Part shown: positions 11,720 through 24,000 of the stretch, one piece after another
How the letters are laid out: each line of letters begins with the position of its first letter
Numbering within the stretch: the first letter of the stretch is position 1
NCBI RefSeq assembly: GCF_026914185.1
Contig: NC_070565.1
Coordinates: forward strand, 6,696,001-6,760,000
Length of the DNA stretch: 64,000 bases
Source: Puccinia triticina
Taxonomy: Eukaryota; Basidiomycota; Pucciniomycetes; Pucciniales; Pucciniaceae
Reading direction: 5' to 3'
Made by a program: the position numbers and the translations under genes
Notes under the pieces: generated by a model
Database searches by the model: none
What the model saw: only the letters and a program-made list of their open reading frames with translations
Told to the model about the DNA's origin: nothing

Positions 11720-12514
11720 TAAAAGAATTTGGACAACTGAAAGTTTATTGCTAAGATCAGATTATATTCCTAATTACAAGTTTAAGGGTTCAAGCAATAG
11801 CAGTGAGATGAACCTGAAAGCAGGGCTGGAAATGCCCTGGGTCTGTTCTGAGTGAGTGGGAGTATTGCGGGGATGTAAGGCTCTTACGACGGCTTTGCTA
11901 GTTGTGCGATCTACAGTACGAGCTTCATTTGGCCAGTCGACCGTAGTCTTGGCTTCAGTGGCTGTGCTCTCTGTTTCTTGTCTTTAGTTTTGTCTTTCTA
12001 CTCACGAGTATGAACCGTGTCAACGCATCAACTTTGTGTTCTCTTGTCTGAAGAGTTCTGACGTGTCTTGCACTGATTGAACAAAGTTCATCCCAGTTAG
12101 CTTGTCTTGGTTTGGACTCTATAAGAGCTGATCTTTACTTACGGGTAGCGGGAGCTTCCGATAGTCTGGCTAGGAGGTCTGTTTGGTTCTTGAGACCAAG
12201 TCGTTCCGCGAGAGTTCTGTGGAAAGAACACGATCAGGTCAGTCTTATTGCTAAGTCTACTTCTCGTTTAGTCTTGGGACGTACAAGGTTCTTGAGCTTG
12301 TCTGTTCTTGTCTTTGTGCTTCGACCTTCAAGGTTCTCGCTGTCTGCGCTTCTGTAATTGGCAAGGCGATACTTTGCGTTAGCTTTTGGCCGTGGTTAGG
12401 GCTTATGTCTGGACCGCAAAGGAGGGCTAACCTTTCTTTGCGGCTGGGCTTGGGCTTGCGCCTTTGTCTGGCCGCGCGAGCTTCCTGGACGGGGCTTTGG
12501 TCTGTATTCCTACA
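11720..12514. mobile_element. 795-bp insertion, probable solo LTR
   Basis: This segment is absent from the otherwise collinear LTR copy at 54427-55400. It is flanked by the 5-bp direct repeat AGTAT (11715-11719, 12515-12519), typical of LTR retrotransposon integration. On the minus strand it begins TGTAGGAATAC. It carries a promoter-like tataag at about 12120. It encodes no recognisable protein. Confidence 0.55.
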
Positions 12515-12576
12515 AGTATGAGTAATTATGTGGCATAGAAAAAACGTTTTATTTTTCCACTTTTCCGTCTAACACA

Positions 12577-14104
12577 GCGGGTCAAGGACCAGTCCAAATA
12601 CATGATCACTAACCAACAATCTTGTTAAAATGATTCCAAACCCTGCTGTTAAGTTTGTGCTGCTTGGTTGGATTATTGTCTTGGGATTTGCTAGGTGCTG
12701 GAGTTTGAGGCTCAGGTGTTTCTTCATTTCTTTCCAGGTTGGTACTAGGAGGAACCTCAATGACTTCTTTGTTCTGAGAAGTTGCAGCGCCATAGTCGGA
12801 GACTCTATGGTTTTTGGCGGTTGCACAAAGTCAGATATCCGGCCAATTGGAGTGAATTTCTAGTATATCTGCTCCGGGGGATCCTGGTGGGCGGTGTGGA
12901 ACTACTGAACAAACGGAATAGAGCTTGGAGGGGAAATAGACAACTACACTAGTAATAATTTATGTTGAAGCTAAGGGTGCTGTTGAGGCTGCCCTCCTAT
13001 CTAATGCTTGCGTTGGTGAGAGTTACACTAAGAAAAAGAAGAAAGAAAAGGGTGTGGCTTGAGTTCTACTAATCCTTAGTGAGGTCTAGAATAAGGAGTT
13101 TATGTATATCAATCAATGTCTAGTTGGAATATCACAAGCTTGAGGATGAGGTGAGGGGAAATGAGGGTTATGAGCAAAATATGCAAAGGATGAGAGGTTG
13201 AGAGCAAAGTATGCAATGGGGTTCAATTCTGAGTTCAATATGGGATGTGATAGCAAAATATGCAAGTGATGATAGTCTAGTAAAGAGTAAAATCTGAGGA
13301 GAAGGGTAAGAGCAAAGTATGCAAGTGATGAGAGCTATACTATGGAGGGGACAATCCAAAATAAAACCAGCATGAGGGGGAAGTACAGCAGCTGAGGGGA
13401 GTTTATAAGTGAAAGAAACCACAGGGGGTTACAAGGATGAGCACAGACATGGGAATTCTGGCTATGGGAAGAAAGACTGTACAAATGGGGAAGGTGATGT
13501 GAACATAGTAACAGCTTGTAATGATGAGCACTACTGAAAGAGGTGAGCACAGAGCCAATCATGCAATGTGTACAAATAGGGATAGTACATAATGAGCAAT
13601 GTCTATAAAGGGTTTAATATGTGAGAAATAACTGTAAGAGGAAAGTACTATAATGATTTAAGTCATTTACTAATGAAATGAGTGTTGTAACTAATGAAGA
13701 CTGTAGGTTTTCTGTAAATCTTATATCCTTTATAACTATTGAACCATTAAAGATAAAGGGGTACTATGTATAAGTGACTATAGGTAAAATGAGGTGTAGA
13801 ATCCAAATATGCAATAATAATGAATTATTTGTGAAGGATTATGGGTTAATGGGCAATTTAATGATGAATATATGTAAAAAGAAGATACTAAAATACTGCT
13901 TGGTTTGGAATGGAGCACCACAGCGGGGATACGGGGGTAGCCCATTGGGCACCTATCGGGCTACCCAGACCCACCCAATTTCTGTTGCGGGTCTGGCAGG
14001 CCGGGCCAAATATTTCATTTTACCCAAATTGCCGGCTCATGCCTGGCCCAAACCTGGCCGGGTTTGGGCCGCCCATTGGTGGGCTTGCCTGATTGCCATC
14101 CCTA
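12577..14104. repeat. Degenerate GAGCAAAGTATGCAA minisatellite and element end
   Basis: From 13150 to 13340 a word like GAGCAAAGTATGCAAGTGATG recurs about five times at 40-70 bp spacing. From 13910 to 14104 the sequence is the GGCCCAAAC-rich right end of the putative hAT element. No coding region was recognised. Confidence 0.4.
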
Positions 14105-15066
14105 ATTGTAAACATGTTTTATCATGGAGCCAAGTTTGCTTTAGCCACTGTGTATCCATGGTTCATTGCCCAGGTTTTACAGAACTTAGAAAGGTACTCT
14201 ACCAATAAGAACTAAGCAGGAGGGGGATAAAGAGGTACTGCATACCAGAGGAAGTTAGATGGTGTTTAGTACAATCAAATTGTTGGGTTTTCATCTTCCC
14301 TCTGCCTCATTTTCCTTGATCATTACAGTCATACACTCATGTTCCCCCTCACATTGTTTCTGCTGTTATCATTGGTCATGTGTCCCACTTACTATCTTGT
14401 TGACTTTGATCCCTGATTAGATTAGTGTTCCACTTTCATCTTGTTACTGCTTATATCAATGTGTGCGCGTTCTTTGCTGGTGACAGTTATTGTACCTTGT
14501 GAAATATGTCTCAGAGTTCTAGATTATTCTATTCATTTCTCTTCTACATTCATTATTGATCTCACCCACAATTTGTTGCCTATATATACATAGCCTAGTC
14601 CACTGCAATCAACTCATTGGTTCTTCCTGTATTTTTCCGCGCCTCCCATCTGAGCCAATCCGGTGAGCATTCTTCCCCTCACTGTCCCCTCTCAAGCCCA
14701 AAGGCTCATCTCTGTGCCTTATTCATGCTGCGGTCTTCTCGCAAAATCCTTACACAAATAAATGAAAATTTACTTACCCTCACTCTTGTAATTGAAGCTG
14801 CTTGGAATGGTAATCCACTGGGGACCTTCACTGTCCTTGCTGCAACTAGTTGGAGCAACTAGGATTTTGTTTGTGTCAGATGATTTATCATTGAAATTGA
14901 GCTGTACCAATATTGAAAGAGGAGGTCCCATACTTGATTTTCCTTTTTAGCTAGATTGGTTTACTTGTGTGGACTTGGGGTGACTGTGGATGGTTGTTCT
15001 GAAGGAGTAGGAAATTGATTGGACGAAGAAAAAAAATGGTACTAGAGGGGATAGGTTGAATATATA
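14105..15066. other. Intergenic, no gene seen
   Basis: Low-complexity sequence flanking the retrotransposon insertion site. Open frames are short and unrecognised. The Ty3 target duplication ATATA is at 15062-15066. Confidence 0.4.
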
Positions 15067-15602
15067 TGTCAGGGCGTGTCTCTTAAGTGACAACACTCTG
15101 AATAAACTCAGCTGAAAACAGCAGTCACGACGCTCACGTCGGATCTCAACTCGACCGACTCTGCGGGAGGACTGAAACCACGCCTCCCTATGGAGGGGCT
15201 GTTGACTACCTGTCAACCGGAGTCTCGATAGACTCCCGAGGAACTAGTGAAGGAAGAGAGAAAAGGGAGAGCTCGACTTACCCGGTATCGGCGAGGTCGA
15301 GCGGCGGAGTTGAAGTCGAATGAATATGAAAGGAAACGAGATGGATAATAGCCCCAATCGCAGTGTTCGAACGGTTTCGAAGACTACAATCTTGGCGGGC
15401 GTGGTATATCTAAATCTGAGGAATCTCCGCACTCGGAGGATTCCTCATTACTTATACTACGTAGATCTGTCAATCACCTGCTGCGGTTGCGCAGTGGTGA
15501 TCCACATACATATCACCTAGTGAAAGGTCTCTATGAGCCGCGATTGCCCGCGGCTCTGTCAGATACTGCGCCGCCTGTGCTGGCGCTGTTAGGTAGCTGA
15601 CA
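15067..15602 (-). repeat. 3' LTR of Ty3 element
   Basis: 536 bp, differing from the other LTR at four transitions. The purine-rich GGGGTGGCGAG immediately upstream of it on the minus strand (15603-15613) is the likely polypurine tract. The end of the Pol frame lies within it (stop at 15531). Confidence 0.95.
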
Positions 15603-18600
15603 CTCGCCACCCCAAAAAAGGACGGCTCGAATCTGAGTCGTTCCACTGTGCCTTTTTGATGCACGATACCTTCGCAAGAGAGTATTGGCTTCTTGGATTT
15701 GCTCACGCGTCAGCCATTTATCATAGTCCGCAGGCTTTCCTTTAAAGCGGACAAGGTATAGGCGGCAGTCCTGCCCTTGAGCCCGCGTCAACTTCTCATC
15801 TAGGATTTTTGCAGCAATCAGACCTTCTGAAAGGGTGGAATCCAGCTTCGGGACTTCTGGTACCGGCTCTTCGCGGTGGTCGCCGGGCGCGACGTACTTT
15901 TTCAAAAGCCCCACCGGGAAAGTCGGGTGTTTGAGGTCGTACCCTTCGGTCAAAATGACCTCCACGGCGTTCCGCCCATGTAGCGCCTTCACAAAGAATG
16001 GCCCTACAAAAGCATCTTTAAGTTTCTTGTTTCCTCCGAGATTCTGAAAGTTGACCGTGGAGACTAGAACTCGGTCTCCTACTTTTATGTTGTGGTCACG
16101 ATGGGACTTATCCCACCTCTCTTTATTATACTGCACAGCTTCCTCCAGGCACTTGCTCGCATGCTGCTCGGCTTTCAGCATCATAGTCTGAAATCGCTCT
16201 GCTGAAGGGTGCAAGGTCACCGTTTTGCTTAGTAGCAAGTCCCTCGGCATGTGCGGAATCCAACCTCTCTCTAGCTCGAAAGGGGTTTTTCCTGTCGTCG
16301 AATGTATACTAGAGTTGTAGGCATATTCCAAAGCGGGCAACAGAGACACCCAATCATGCGTATAGCCCTCCGCGTCCTTAAACTGAAGGCCGAAAGCGCA
16401 GTACTGCCTGATCATATCCTCCAAGGTCTGTATCATACGCTCGGCCAACCCATTGGTTTGAGGGTGGTACGCCGTTGAGAAGGACAGCTTTGAACCTAAC
16501 AATTGAAAAAGACTCTGCCAAAACTCCGACGTGAATTTTGGGTCGCGGTCAGTTATGATCACTCGTGGACAACCTACGTCGTGGATTATCGAGTTCCAAA
16601 ACAGCAAGGCAACATCTAGCGCGGTGTTTTCCTTGTAACAGGGCAAGAACCTAGCCCTTTTGGAAAACCGGTCGACAACCACTAGCACAGCATTGAAACT
16701 ATCCTTACCGGCCGTTGGCAAGGCTGTTACGAAGTCCATATTGACGACTTCCCAACGTTCCTTTGGCTCTTCGATGGTTTGTAACAGTCCAAACCGCTTT
16801 CCTGTAGGCCGGTTAGCTTTCTGACACCTATCGCAGCTGCCACAATACTCCTCCACCCTAGAGGACCATCCTGGCCACCATGCCAGAACACGAAGGCGCT
16901 CAATGGTTCTTTCTTTAGAGAAATGGCCGGCCGCGACGTTGTCATGGCATTCGTGCAGCACAGTGTTAATATGATCGTTGTCGACCAAAACTATTGCGCA
17001 TTGGTTTGCTGCTCGGTGGTACAACAATCCGTCCAGTAGAACAAATCGCCCAGCCAGAAAATTCGCCTTCCATGGTTCCTCCAGCTGGTTAATGAGGTCG
17101 GGTTGTGCGTGTTTCGAGCGCAAGATTGCTATCAGGGCGGCTGTGTTCTTATTGCTCTCATAGCTCGCCTCCACTGAGTCCCAGAATTCAACCGCTAGGC
17201 CAACGATAGTAATTGCCATGATAGGTATCTCTCGCACAACCTCCTCCTCATCTGCCGCAGGATTGTCCTGGTCGTTCGGCAACGCCCACCTGGAAAGCCC
17301 GTCCGCATTTTTATGAATGAGGCCGTCCCGATGCACTATGGTCATAGATCCCCTCCATTCCTGTATGGAAATCTGCCACCTCATCATGTGATGGCTCGGC
17401 GTCTTCATGTTGAGCAAGGATTTCAACGCTATACAATCTGTAATAACTTCAAACACGCAACCGTCTAAGTAATAATAGAGCTTTTCCAACGCCCACACCA
17501 GGCATAGACACTCCAGCTGCGAAGCGCCGTATTTTTTCTCGGAATCCTTCAGCTGTCTCGATATAAAACATATAGGACCTTCTATCTCTTGCCCATTGAT
17601 CATTTGGATCTGGTGTAGCGCAGCGCCTAACCCTTCCATACACGCATCCACATATAGCCTAAAGGGCCTCTTTGGGTCTGGATGGAACAACAATGGCGCC
17701 GTAGTTAGAGCTACCCTAAGCGCTTTGTACGCTTCAACCCTCTCTTGAGTCATTTCAAAGCCAACATTTGGACTGCATATCTTGTACAAACACGAGGCCA
17801 TCAGATTAAAATCTTTGATGTGCAACCGATAGTACCCTGCAAAACCCAAAAAGGACTGGAGTTCTTTGATGGTACTCGGTATCGGCTTCAGCAAGACGGC
17901 TGCTACCCGGTTTTGATCTACCGCCAAGGACAGCCCGTTCACAATGTGCCCTAACGCCTTGAGCTCCGAAAACGCAAAGGAACATTTGGTCAGTGAGATT
18001 TTCATATTCATCCGCTGGACTCGACCCAGGACTATCCCTAGCTTCTGTACGTGATCCTCCCAAGTCTCGGTGAATATAATAATATCATCGATGTAGATGA
18101 TCAACCACATCTCACTCAGTTCCCTCCTGAACTCGGAGTCCATCATCCGTTGAAAATGCGAAGGTGCATTCTTTATCCCAAATGGCATGCAAAGGTATTC
18201 GTGAATCCCCATATGTGATATAATCCTGAGGAACTGACGGCTTTCTTTTTCCACTTGGTTCTGATGGAAGCCCTTTAAAACGTCCATACAAGTGATAAAC
18301 TTGGCTCCGTGCAGTTTGGTCAGCGACTCCGTAATCTTTGGCATAGGGTACCGATCTGGCGTGGTGTACGTGTTAAGCGCTCGAAAGTCCCCTACCAACC
18401 GGGACTTGCCATTATTCCAAGCAATAATCACTGGGGTAGTTATGTCCACCCCTTCATTCGAGCCAACTTTCCGTAAAATACCCATTTTCATTAACATTGA
18501 AATATGCTGCTCTATAGCTTCCCTGTTCCTGGGACTCGCCGGGTACGGCGGCTTGCGGAGAGCCGGCGGATATGGCTTTTCCACTGTCAGCGTAATTTTC

Positions 18601-20660
18601 ACCTCGTGCCCTCTAATTGCACCAAAAGGCTGATCTGCCGTTGCGAACGCTCCCTTGAACTCACCCAAAACCTGCAGTAGCTCCGCTTCCTGCGCAGCCA
18701 GCAAGGAAGGGTTAATCTTGGCGTCACGGCCAACTTCATCCTTAAAAGGCAGCTGACCGTTGTCTTGGATTGATACCGCATTAATGGACTCATCAAAGTT
18801 GAAAATTCGCTTCCCTATCGTGAACCGGCGCGCGTCTTCGTTCAACAACGAGATCTGATACTTAGCTAAATAGTCATTTCCGACTATAAAATACTTTGCA
18901 GGCATGTTTTCCATAACAACGAACCTCATCACCAGCTTAATCGTATCCATAAACAGCTTAATATTGACCACCCCCAGGGGAATCAGAGTCCCTGAGGCGC
19001 TGTTGAACCTACCTGGTTTCATTGGTAAGATAAAGTTCTTCCAACCCGGGCAAAATCTAGCCAAGTAATCTTTGCCCACCACTGACCTCACCGCCCCGCT
19101 ATCCAGCAGGACTAAACAGTCTTCATCGCAGCATTTCATCCGGACCAAATTATTACGCGCTGGAACAGTGTCCAAGCTACCCGTGATGGCTCCAATAATT
19201 GGCTCACTAGTATCAGGCTCACTTCCGGCCTCTGTAAGAGAATCGTCTTTGTCTACTGCGTTGACATTCTTTGGGCACGTCCGGGAAGTGTGCCCAGTAA
19301 GCTTACAAGTGTAACACTTAATTTCCGCAGGGGCTTCCTTCGACTTATCTGTGGAGTGATTAGACGGTTTCCCACCTGTTTGTGCGCCTGTTCTGGCCGG
19401 AACTCGCCGCCTCCCAATGCGAGTTTTCTCAACGATGTCCTCCAAGATATTGATAAACTCACTGAGGTCTGCCTCCGGACCCTTCATGGCGCTTTTCGCG
19501 GCGTACTCCACTTCGCCGTCCATCAGACTCAGAAGCTTAAAGTTAATAGATTCCTGATCTATTGCAGGTGCGAAACACTTCAGCCGTTGATACTGACGTG
19601 TAACCCACTGCGACGGAGCAGTCTCGCCCGGTATAAATCTGTCTAGGTCAAATGCGGTCTGTTTCTTTCTCTTCCAAGCGGACGTGCCGAACTTCTTACA
19701 GATTTCTGCTCGCCAAAACGCCCAATTTCGCCCTTTGTTGGTCAACCTCATTGTCTTGTACCAACCAAGCGCTGAACCTGTGAACATATTGAGAAGCTTC
19801 AATACTACAGCTTCGTCGTCAACCTGGCCATCTTTCCTAGCCGTGTCAATCCAGTTCACAAACTTCAAATGGTCATATTTGCCGTCGCCGGAGAACGTCG
19901 GCCAATCGGCTTTTGCTATGGCGTTATTGAGCCGCTTTTTTAGCTCATAATCCGCGCCTCCTGCTCCGAGGGGGAAGTCAGTGCGCTGGCTATGGGCTGG
20001 AGAATTATGTGGAGGTGCTTGAGGAAAGTCTTCTCCCCGCTTTCCAAGGGTATGAACCGTTGCGGATAACCCAGCAATCTCTTCCCTTAATCTGGCTCCT
20101 TCGGCTCGGTATTGGCTCATCATACGGTCTATTTTGTCGTTAAGATTGAGAAAGTCCAGTCTTTGATTCTCGCTATGCTCCTCCAGCTTTTGCTCTACTT
20201 CTCCGCTGGCTTGTGACTCACCCGAAGAGGTGCGCAATTTGCGGATCTCACCGATCAGTTTTAGCTCTAGAGTTGCGAACCGATCTTGCAACTGATTGGC
20301 TAGCTCTTTTGCAATCATGTCCGGATTAACAGCTTCTGTATTCCTCTTTTGCTGATCCACTCGCTGGGACAGCTTTTGCTCAAGCTGAAATACTCGAGCG
20401 CTGAGCTCCTGCACCTCGCTTATCAGTTTGGGGTCACTATGGTCCATGCTCACAATTTTCGCCGTAGACAGATTGCAGGAGGTTTGTATGCACTCTCTTA
20501 ATCTGCTTTCTAAAGCTGCAATCTCATCTTGATTGACTGGGGACTCCAACTTTGAAGGCAATTGCAATTTTACCAACTTATCATTTAAATGATCAATATC
20601 TTTCTTAATATTACCAACTGAGGTAGGCAAGTTAGTACAAATAGAGGAAAGTCCGTTCAA
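15531..20660 (-). CDS. Gag-Pol polyprotein of Ty3 element (after in-frame TGA)
   Basis: 1709 codons run from just after the TGA at 20661-20663. Residue numbers here count from that point. Residues 20-215 are coiled-coil rich. A retrotransposon Gag domain starts near 250 (WPTFSGDG). A CCHC zinc knuckle ([14 protein letters not shown]) is at about 447. The aspartic protease motif LLDSG is near 517. Reverse transcriptase carries YIDD at about 856. RNase H starts near 1000 (YVDA). Integrase has an HHCC finger (1235-1280) and a D-D-E core (about 1306, 1368, 1406). A chromodomain-like segment (about 1612-1665) is near the end, which in other elements directs insertion into heterochromatin. All catalytic residues seem present. 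There is no ATG at the TGA junction, so translation probably initiates at 21485. Confidence 0.93.
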   Translation of the reverse strand: MNGLSSICTNLPTSVGNIKKDIDHLNDKLVKLQLPSKLESPVNQDEIAALESRLRECIQTSCNLSTAKIVSMDHSDPKLISEVQELSARVFQLEQKLSQRVDQQKRNTEAVNPDMIAKELANQLQDRFATLELKLIGEIRKLRTSSGESQASGEVEQKLEEHSENQRLDFLNLNDKIDRMMSQYRAEGARLREEIAGLSATVHTLGKRGEDFPQAPPHNSPAHSQRTDFPLGAGGADYELKKRLNNAIAKADWPTFSGDGKYDHLKFVNWIDTARKDGQVDDEAVVLKLLNMFTGSALGWYKTMRLTNKGRNWAFWRAEICKKFGTSAWKRKKQTAFDLDRFIPGETAPSQWVTRQYQRLKCFAPAIDQESINFKLLSLMDGEVEYAAKSAMKGPEADLSEFINILEDIVEKTRIGRRRVPARTGAQTGGKPSNHSTDKSKEAPAEIKCYTCKLTGHTSRTCPKNVNAVDKDDSLTEAGSEPDTSEPIIGAITGSLDTVPARNNLVRMKCCDEDCLVLLDSGAVRSVVGKDYLARFCPGWKNFILPMKPGRFNSASGTLIPLGVVNIKLFMDTIKLVMRFVVMENMPAKYFIVGNDYLAKYQISLLNEDARRFTIGKRIFNFDESINAVSIQDNGQLPFKDEVGRDAKINPSLLAAQEAELLQVLGEFKGAFATADQPFGAIRGHEVKITLTVEKPYPPALRKPPYPASPRNREAIEQHISMLMKMGILRKVGSNEGVDITTPVIIAWNNGKSRLVGDFRALNTYTTPDRYPMPKITESLTKLHGAKFITCMDVLKGFHQNQVEKESRQFLRIISHMGIHEYLCMPFGIKNAPSHFQRMMDSEFRRELSEMWLIIYIDDIIIFTETWEDHVQKLGIVLGRVQRMNMKISLTKCSFAFSELKALGHIVNGLSLAVDQNRVAAVLLKPIPSTIKELQSFLGFAGYYRLHIKDFNLMASCLYKICSPNVGFEMTQERVEAYKALRVALTTAPLLFHPDPKRPFRLYVDACMEGLGAALHQIQMINGQEIEGPICFISRQLKDSEKKYGASQLECLCLVWALEKLYYYLDGCVFEVITDCIALKSLLNMKTPSHHMMRWQISIQEWRGSMTIVHRDGLIHKNADGLSRWALPNDQDNPAADEEEVVREIPIMAITIVGLAVEFWDSVEASYESNKNTAALIAILRSKHAQPDLINQLEEPWKANFLAGRFVLLDGLLYHRAANQCAIVLVDNDHINTVLHECHDNVAAGHFSKERTIERLRVLAWWPGWSSRVEEYCGSCDRCQKANRPTGKRFGLLQTIEEPKERWEVVNMDFVTALPTAGKDSFNAVLVVVDRFSKRARFLPCYKENTALDVALLFWNSIIHDVGCPRVIITDRDPKFTSEFWQSLFQLLGSKLSFSTAYHPQTNGLAERMIQTLEDMIRQYCAFGLQFKDAEGYTHDWVSLLPALEYAYNSSIHSTTGKTPFELERGWIPHMPRDLLLSKTVTLHPSAERFQTMMLKAEQHASKCLEEAVQYNKERWDKSHRDHNIKVGDRVLVSTVNFQNLGGNKKLKDAFVGPFFVKALHGRNAVEVILTEGYDLKHPTFPVGLLKKYVAPGDHREEPVPEVPKLDSTLSEGLIAAKILDEKLTRAQGQDCRLYLVRFKGKPADYDKWLTREQIQEANTLLRRYRASKRHSGTTQIRAVLFWGGECQLPNSASTGGAVSDRAAGNRGS

Positions 20661-21485
20661 TCATGAGAATTTAACCGATTTAAAGTTTTCATTCAGCACA
20701 TCTTTGATTAAATGAAAGTTGTTCGCCATAGGGGTAGTAAGGTCCTTCTGCATATACTTCGAAAGAGCCGCACGGAAAGACTCAGTACAACACATAGCTT
20801 GTTTGCTATTACCATCCACTACCTGTTCGATCTCGCTGAACATTTTGCTCAAAAGTCTGCTGGCATCTGCTAGCGTTAGCGGTTCCAGTTCCCTTGGTTT
20901 CGCGATCTGGATTGCTCGATCGACTGGTAGCTCCCTTGGAGGGTTCGGCCCACTCGGAAGACCTCGTCGTAAATCGATTGCCTGAAGTTCGAGCTTCGCC
21001 GCATCCTTCTGTTCCGACCAGGCTGCCCTTGCTCCTCCGGTTCTTGAGCCGCCGCTTGCGTTCTCTGCTGATTCGCCGCCGGTCGCTCGTACTCCTGGTG
21101 CCGATGTTGATCTCGGGGTTGATTGGCTGTGCGACGGTTCGGCGGCTGGTGTTGAGCGCGGGGACGTCGAAGTGTGTGCGGGTTCCATCCCTCCGCTATG
21201 GACAACAAACGATCCCTGCCGATCAGCCTCTCGAGGCTGCTGTGACTCGCCACCGCCTGATCCAACAAGAGAGCCATCGCCTCTTGATTGTTCCCCGCCT
21301 GCGCCTCCAAGTATCCCCTCCTGAAATTCAGGTGAGATTGCAGGAGTATTGCTGTCGTCGGGTTGAAGTTTAGTCTTATTTCCTCCGCACTTAAATTCCC
21401 CAGGGGGAACGAGCGGCGGTTTTGCTGACCTAGTGGATGAAGATTGGGAACCAATTTTAGGTTCTGTTTTCTTAGGAGGAGTCAT
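20661..21485 (-). CDS. N-terminal Gag region of Ty3 element, 274 aa
   Basis: It starts at an ATG at 21485 and ends at TGA at 20661-20663. It is in the same frame as, and directly abuts, the downstream Gag-Pol frame. It is rich in Pro, Ser, Gln and Glu. The last 60 residues are helical and run smoothly into the coiled coil beyond the stop, so the TGA probably interrupts one Gag protein. Either it is a nonsense mutation in this copy, or it is suppressed by readthrough. A TAG lies five codons upstream of the ATG (21501-21503), which supports this start. Confidence 0.75.
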   Translation of the reverse strand: MTPPKKTEPKIGSQSSSTRSAKPPLVPPGEFKCGGNKTKLQPDDSNTPAISPEFQEGILGGAGGEQSRGDGSLVGSGGGESQQPREADRQGSFVVHSGGMEPAHTSTSPRSTPAAEPSHSQSTPRSTSAPGVRATGGESAENASGGSRTGGARAAWSEQKDAAKLELQAIDLRRGLPSGPNPPRELPVDRAIQIAKPRELEPLTLADASRLLSKMFSEIEQVVDGNSKQAMCCTESFRAALSKYMQKDLTTPMANNFHLIKDVLNENFKSVKFS

Positions 21486-22535
21486 GACAAATACGGACTA
21501 CTAACCGGTACCTGTGATCTCAATACTAGAGCCAGAGTCTGAGGCTGGTCTACGAACCGAGTTGTTATCCCCGGTAATGGTCTCGGCTCTATCGTCTCCA
21601 GTCAGGATCCGTTCCACTCCAATCGTAGACGGTCCCGGTCTAGTCAAACGTTGTTGGATATCAACTGTTGACGCTCCTTCGCTCGCCACAGAATCTCTCG
21701 ACCTAATATCTGCGATCAGACGGCCTACTACTGGGTGAGTCCTACGAGTGGGGCCGGATAACACCGGATCGATTGCTGAGTTGATGTTTGGACTAGCTAG
21801 AGCCGGGTCTATGAGCGTGGCAGAGGATGTGCCGGCCTGCTTCGCTCAATTTGGAACGGCTGGGCTAGTACTGGCTGTAGCACCTGTCGCAGCTGGACGA
21901 TTATTGGCTGTATTTCCTGTGCGACGAAACAGGCTGTCGAACAGGTCCGCCACTCCGTTGTCTGGAGGCGCTGAGTTACGTCTAGTTTGATCCGTCCTAG
22001 ACGTTTGAGGGACGCTCGGGCGGTCTGGCTGGAAAAAGCTGTGTAGCAATGTCTGCCTGGACGCCACTAGCAAGAAGTATAAGGAAAAGAGGATCAGAGT
22101 TTGAGAGGAATGAGACTTTATATAAGGAATAGAGATTCGATACAGAAGAAATAGCTGTAAGGAACAGCTTACTAGCTTATAAACCTATTGATCAGATCGG
22201 CCGATCGACTTTCGCAACGGTATTCGTCCTTAGAGCCCTGTGTGCGACCCTAGAAGGTAACCAGACAAAAGACGGTATTGGCGTCAGACTTCACTAAGGT
22301 TCGGTATGTGTCTTGAGGAGAAGAGATGGTTAGAAAGGGAAGTAGAATGGACTACTGAGGAAGTGTACCGCTATGATCGGTCGGAACACTGTAAGATTTT
22401 CACCCAAGAAAATCCGGGGTGAAGGTGAGATAGTATGCAGGGGTTAATTGCCTGTATACTGCAGATAGCGGAACGATAAGGTTGAACTTAATGAGATAAA
22501 CTATCTCGGGGTAAGCACGCGATGAGGCCCCCAAA
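21486..22535 (-). other. Ty3 leader with primer-binding site
   Basis: This is about 1 kb between the 5' LTR and the Gag start. Two bases inside the LTR, the minus strand reads TGGGGGCCTCATCGCGTG (22516-22533), which has the TGG start expected of a tRNA primer-binding site. I cannot name the tRNA. The Gag frame is also free of other stops back to 22073 except TGA at 21846 and TAG at 21501, so an older, longer Gag is possible. Confidence 0.6.
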
Positions 22536-23071
22536 TGTCAGGGCGTGTCTCTTAAGTGACAACGCTCTGAATAAACTCAGCTGAAAACAGCAGTCACGAC
22601 GCTCACGTCGGATCTCAACTCGACCGACTCTGCGGGAGGACTGAAACCACGCCTCCCTATGGAGGGGCTGTTGACTACCTGTCAACCGGAGTCTCGATAG
22701 ACTCCCGAGGAACTAGTGAAGGAAGAGAGAAAAGGGAGAGCTCGACTTACCCGGTATCGGCGAGGTCGAGCGGCGGAGTTGAAGTCGAATGAATATGAAA
22801 GGAAACGAGATGGATAATAGCCCCAATCGCAGTGTTCGAACGGTTTCGAAGACTACAATCTCGGCGGGCGTGGTATATCTAAATCTGAGGAATCTCCGCA
22901 CTCGGAGGATTCCTCATTACTTATACTACGTAGATCTGTCGATCACCTGCTGCGGTTGCGCAGTGGTGATCCACATACATATCACCTAGTGAAAGGTCTC
23001 TATGAGCCGCAATTGCCCGCGGCTCTGTCAGATACTGCGCCGCCTGTGCTGGCGCTGTTAGGTAGCTGACA
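22536..23071 (-). repeat. 5' LTR of Ty3 element
   Basis: 536 bp, about 99% identical to the 3' LTR. On the minus strand it should contain the promoter. The inner edge is followed by the primer-binding site. Confidence 0.95.
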
Positions 23072-23819
23072 ATATATGATTGCCCAGGGGCCATGAGTGT
23101 TGGTTGCATAACTGAGGGGTGTTAGATTTTCAGAACAGTTGTCATGGTTGAGGGAGGATGAGGAGGAAATTTTGAAAGAGGATCTGGGAACCTGTTTCTC
23201 TTGATGACTCCTTCAGGGTGGTCAACAGAGGAATGTGCTCTGAATCAATGATTGGTTACAATGATGAGTACTATGAGAAGCTGTCACACTTAAATAGTAG
23301 AGATGGCAAACGGTTACTCGTTGCCGGGTACCCGTTTGGCCCTACAGGTACCCGCCGGCGGGTGCCGGTGTCCAGAATTCTGGTGGGAAGGACGGCGGGT
23401 ACCTGGACGGGTACCCGCCAGTCAGCCGGTCATTGAAGAGGATACTGTAGCCGGGCTACAGTTGTTGGACGGGTTACCACCCGTTCCAGAGGCAAGACGC
23501 AGGAGGCGTCACCCGCCTCCCTCGCCTAGTTCGGTCTAGGACCGGAGATAGGCTAAGCACCTCGTTTCCTTCCATCTTGATACAGCCGCAGGGGTCTGTC
23601 CTGTACGGCTGTAGATTTTTTTTGTGCCCCTGTATTCAGGGCAGTTGTTATTTTGTTTCATTCTCGAGGCCACTATATAAAGTGGCCTCTCTTTAGTCGT
23701 AGGGTTTTCTTCCCCAGTTCCTTTTTTTAGTCGGAATCCTAGACATAGCTAGTTTTCCTCATCTGAGCGCGCGTCTATTCCGCTGAGCCTCTGTCATCTG
23801 AAGAGCCCTGCTTCAATAC

Positions 23820-23970
23820 CTCTTGATGACCGACTGCCGGTCATTGAAAGGGATACAACCTCTTGATGAGCCGCTGACCGGCCATAAGGAGGATAAAACC
23901 TCTCAATGACCGGTCAGCCGGTCATCGAAGAGGCTACACTCTCAATGACCGGCTGACCGGTCATGACTCA
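23820..23970. repeat. GATGACCGG hairpin units, left cluster in hAT element
   Basis: About four units, each an inverted pair such as CTCAATGACCGG and CCGGTCATCG. They are of the same family as the array at 1676-2030. A matching right cluster lies at 24548-24690, so the units sit in both halves of the element. Confidence 0.65.
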
Positions 23971-24000
23971 TCTAATGGACACCAAAGTGGGGGACCTGGA

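Larger units (their letters stand above)
9735..12576. mobile_element. Solo LTR (TGTAAGAC...), copy A, twice interrupted
   Basis: The ends are TGTAAGACTCAAAAGTGG and CACTTTTCCGTCTAACACA, that is TG...CA with extended inverted ends. Apart from two insertions (9957-11065 and 11720-12514), the roughly 0.93 kb of LTR sequence aligns end to end with the copy at 54427-55400. No internal retrotransposon domains adjoin it. Confidence 0.6.
9474..14104. mobile_element. Probable hAT-type element hosting nested insertions
   Basis: The left end TAGGGATGGCAATCAGGC is matched by an inverted copy ending at 14104. Both ends are followed inward by GGGC/GGCCCAAAC-rich subterminal sequence. The flanking 8 bp (attttaga and attgtaaa) agree at 6 of 8 positions, compatible with a decayed hAT target duplication. 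Inside are a solo LTR (9735-12576) that itself carries a CACTA-type element and another 795-bp insertion. No transposase frame was recognised. The pairing of these two ends is inference. Confidence 0.4.
15067..23071 (-). mobile_element. Complete Ty3/Gypsy retrotransposon, 8005 bp
   Basis: Two 536-bp LTRs (15067-15602, 22536-23071) begin TGTCAG and end TGACA. The 5-bp target duplication ATATA is at 15062-15066 and 23072-23076. Gene order on the minus strand is Gag, protease, reverse transcriptase, RNase H, integrase, chromodomain, which is the Ty3/Gypsy order. The LTRs differ at 4 sites, all transitions, so the insertion is recent. A single in-frame TGA (20661-20663) separates the N-terminal 274 codons from the rest. 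The Pol frame overruns into the 3' LTR by about 70 bp. Confidence 0.97.
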
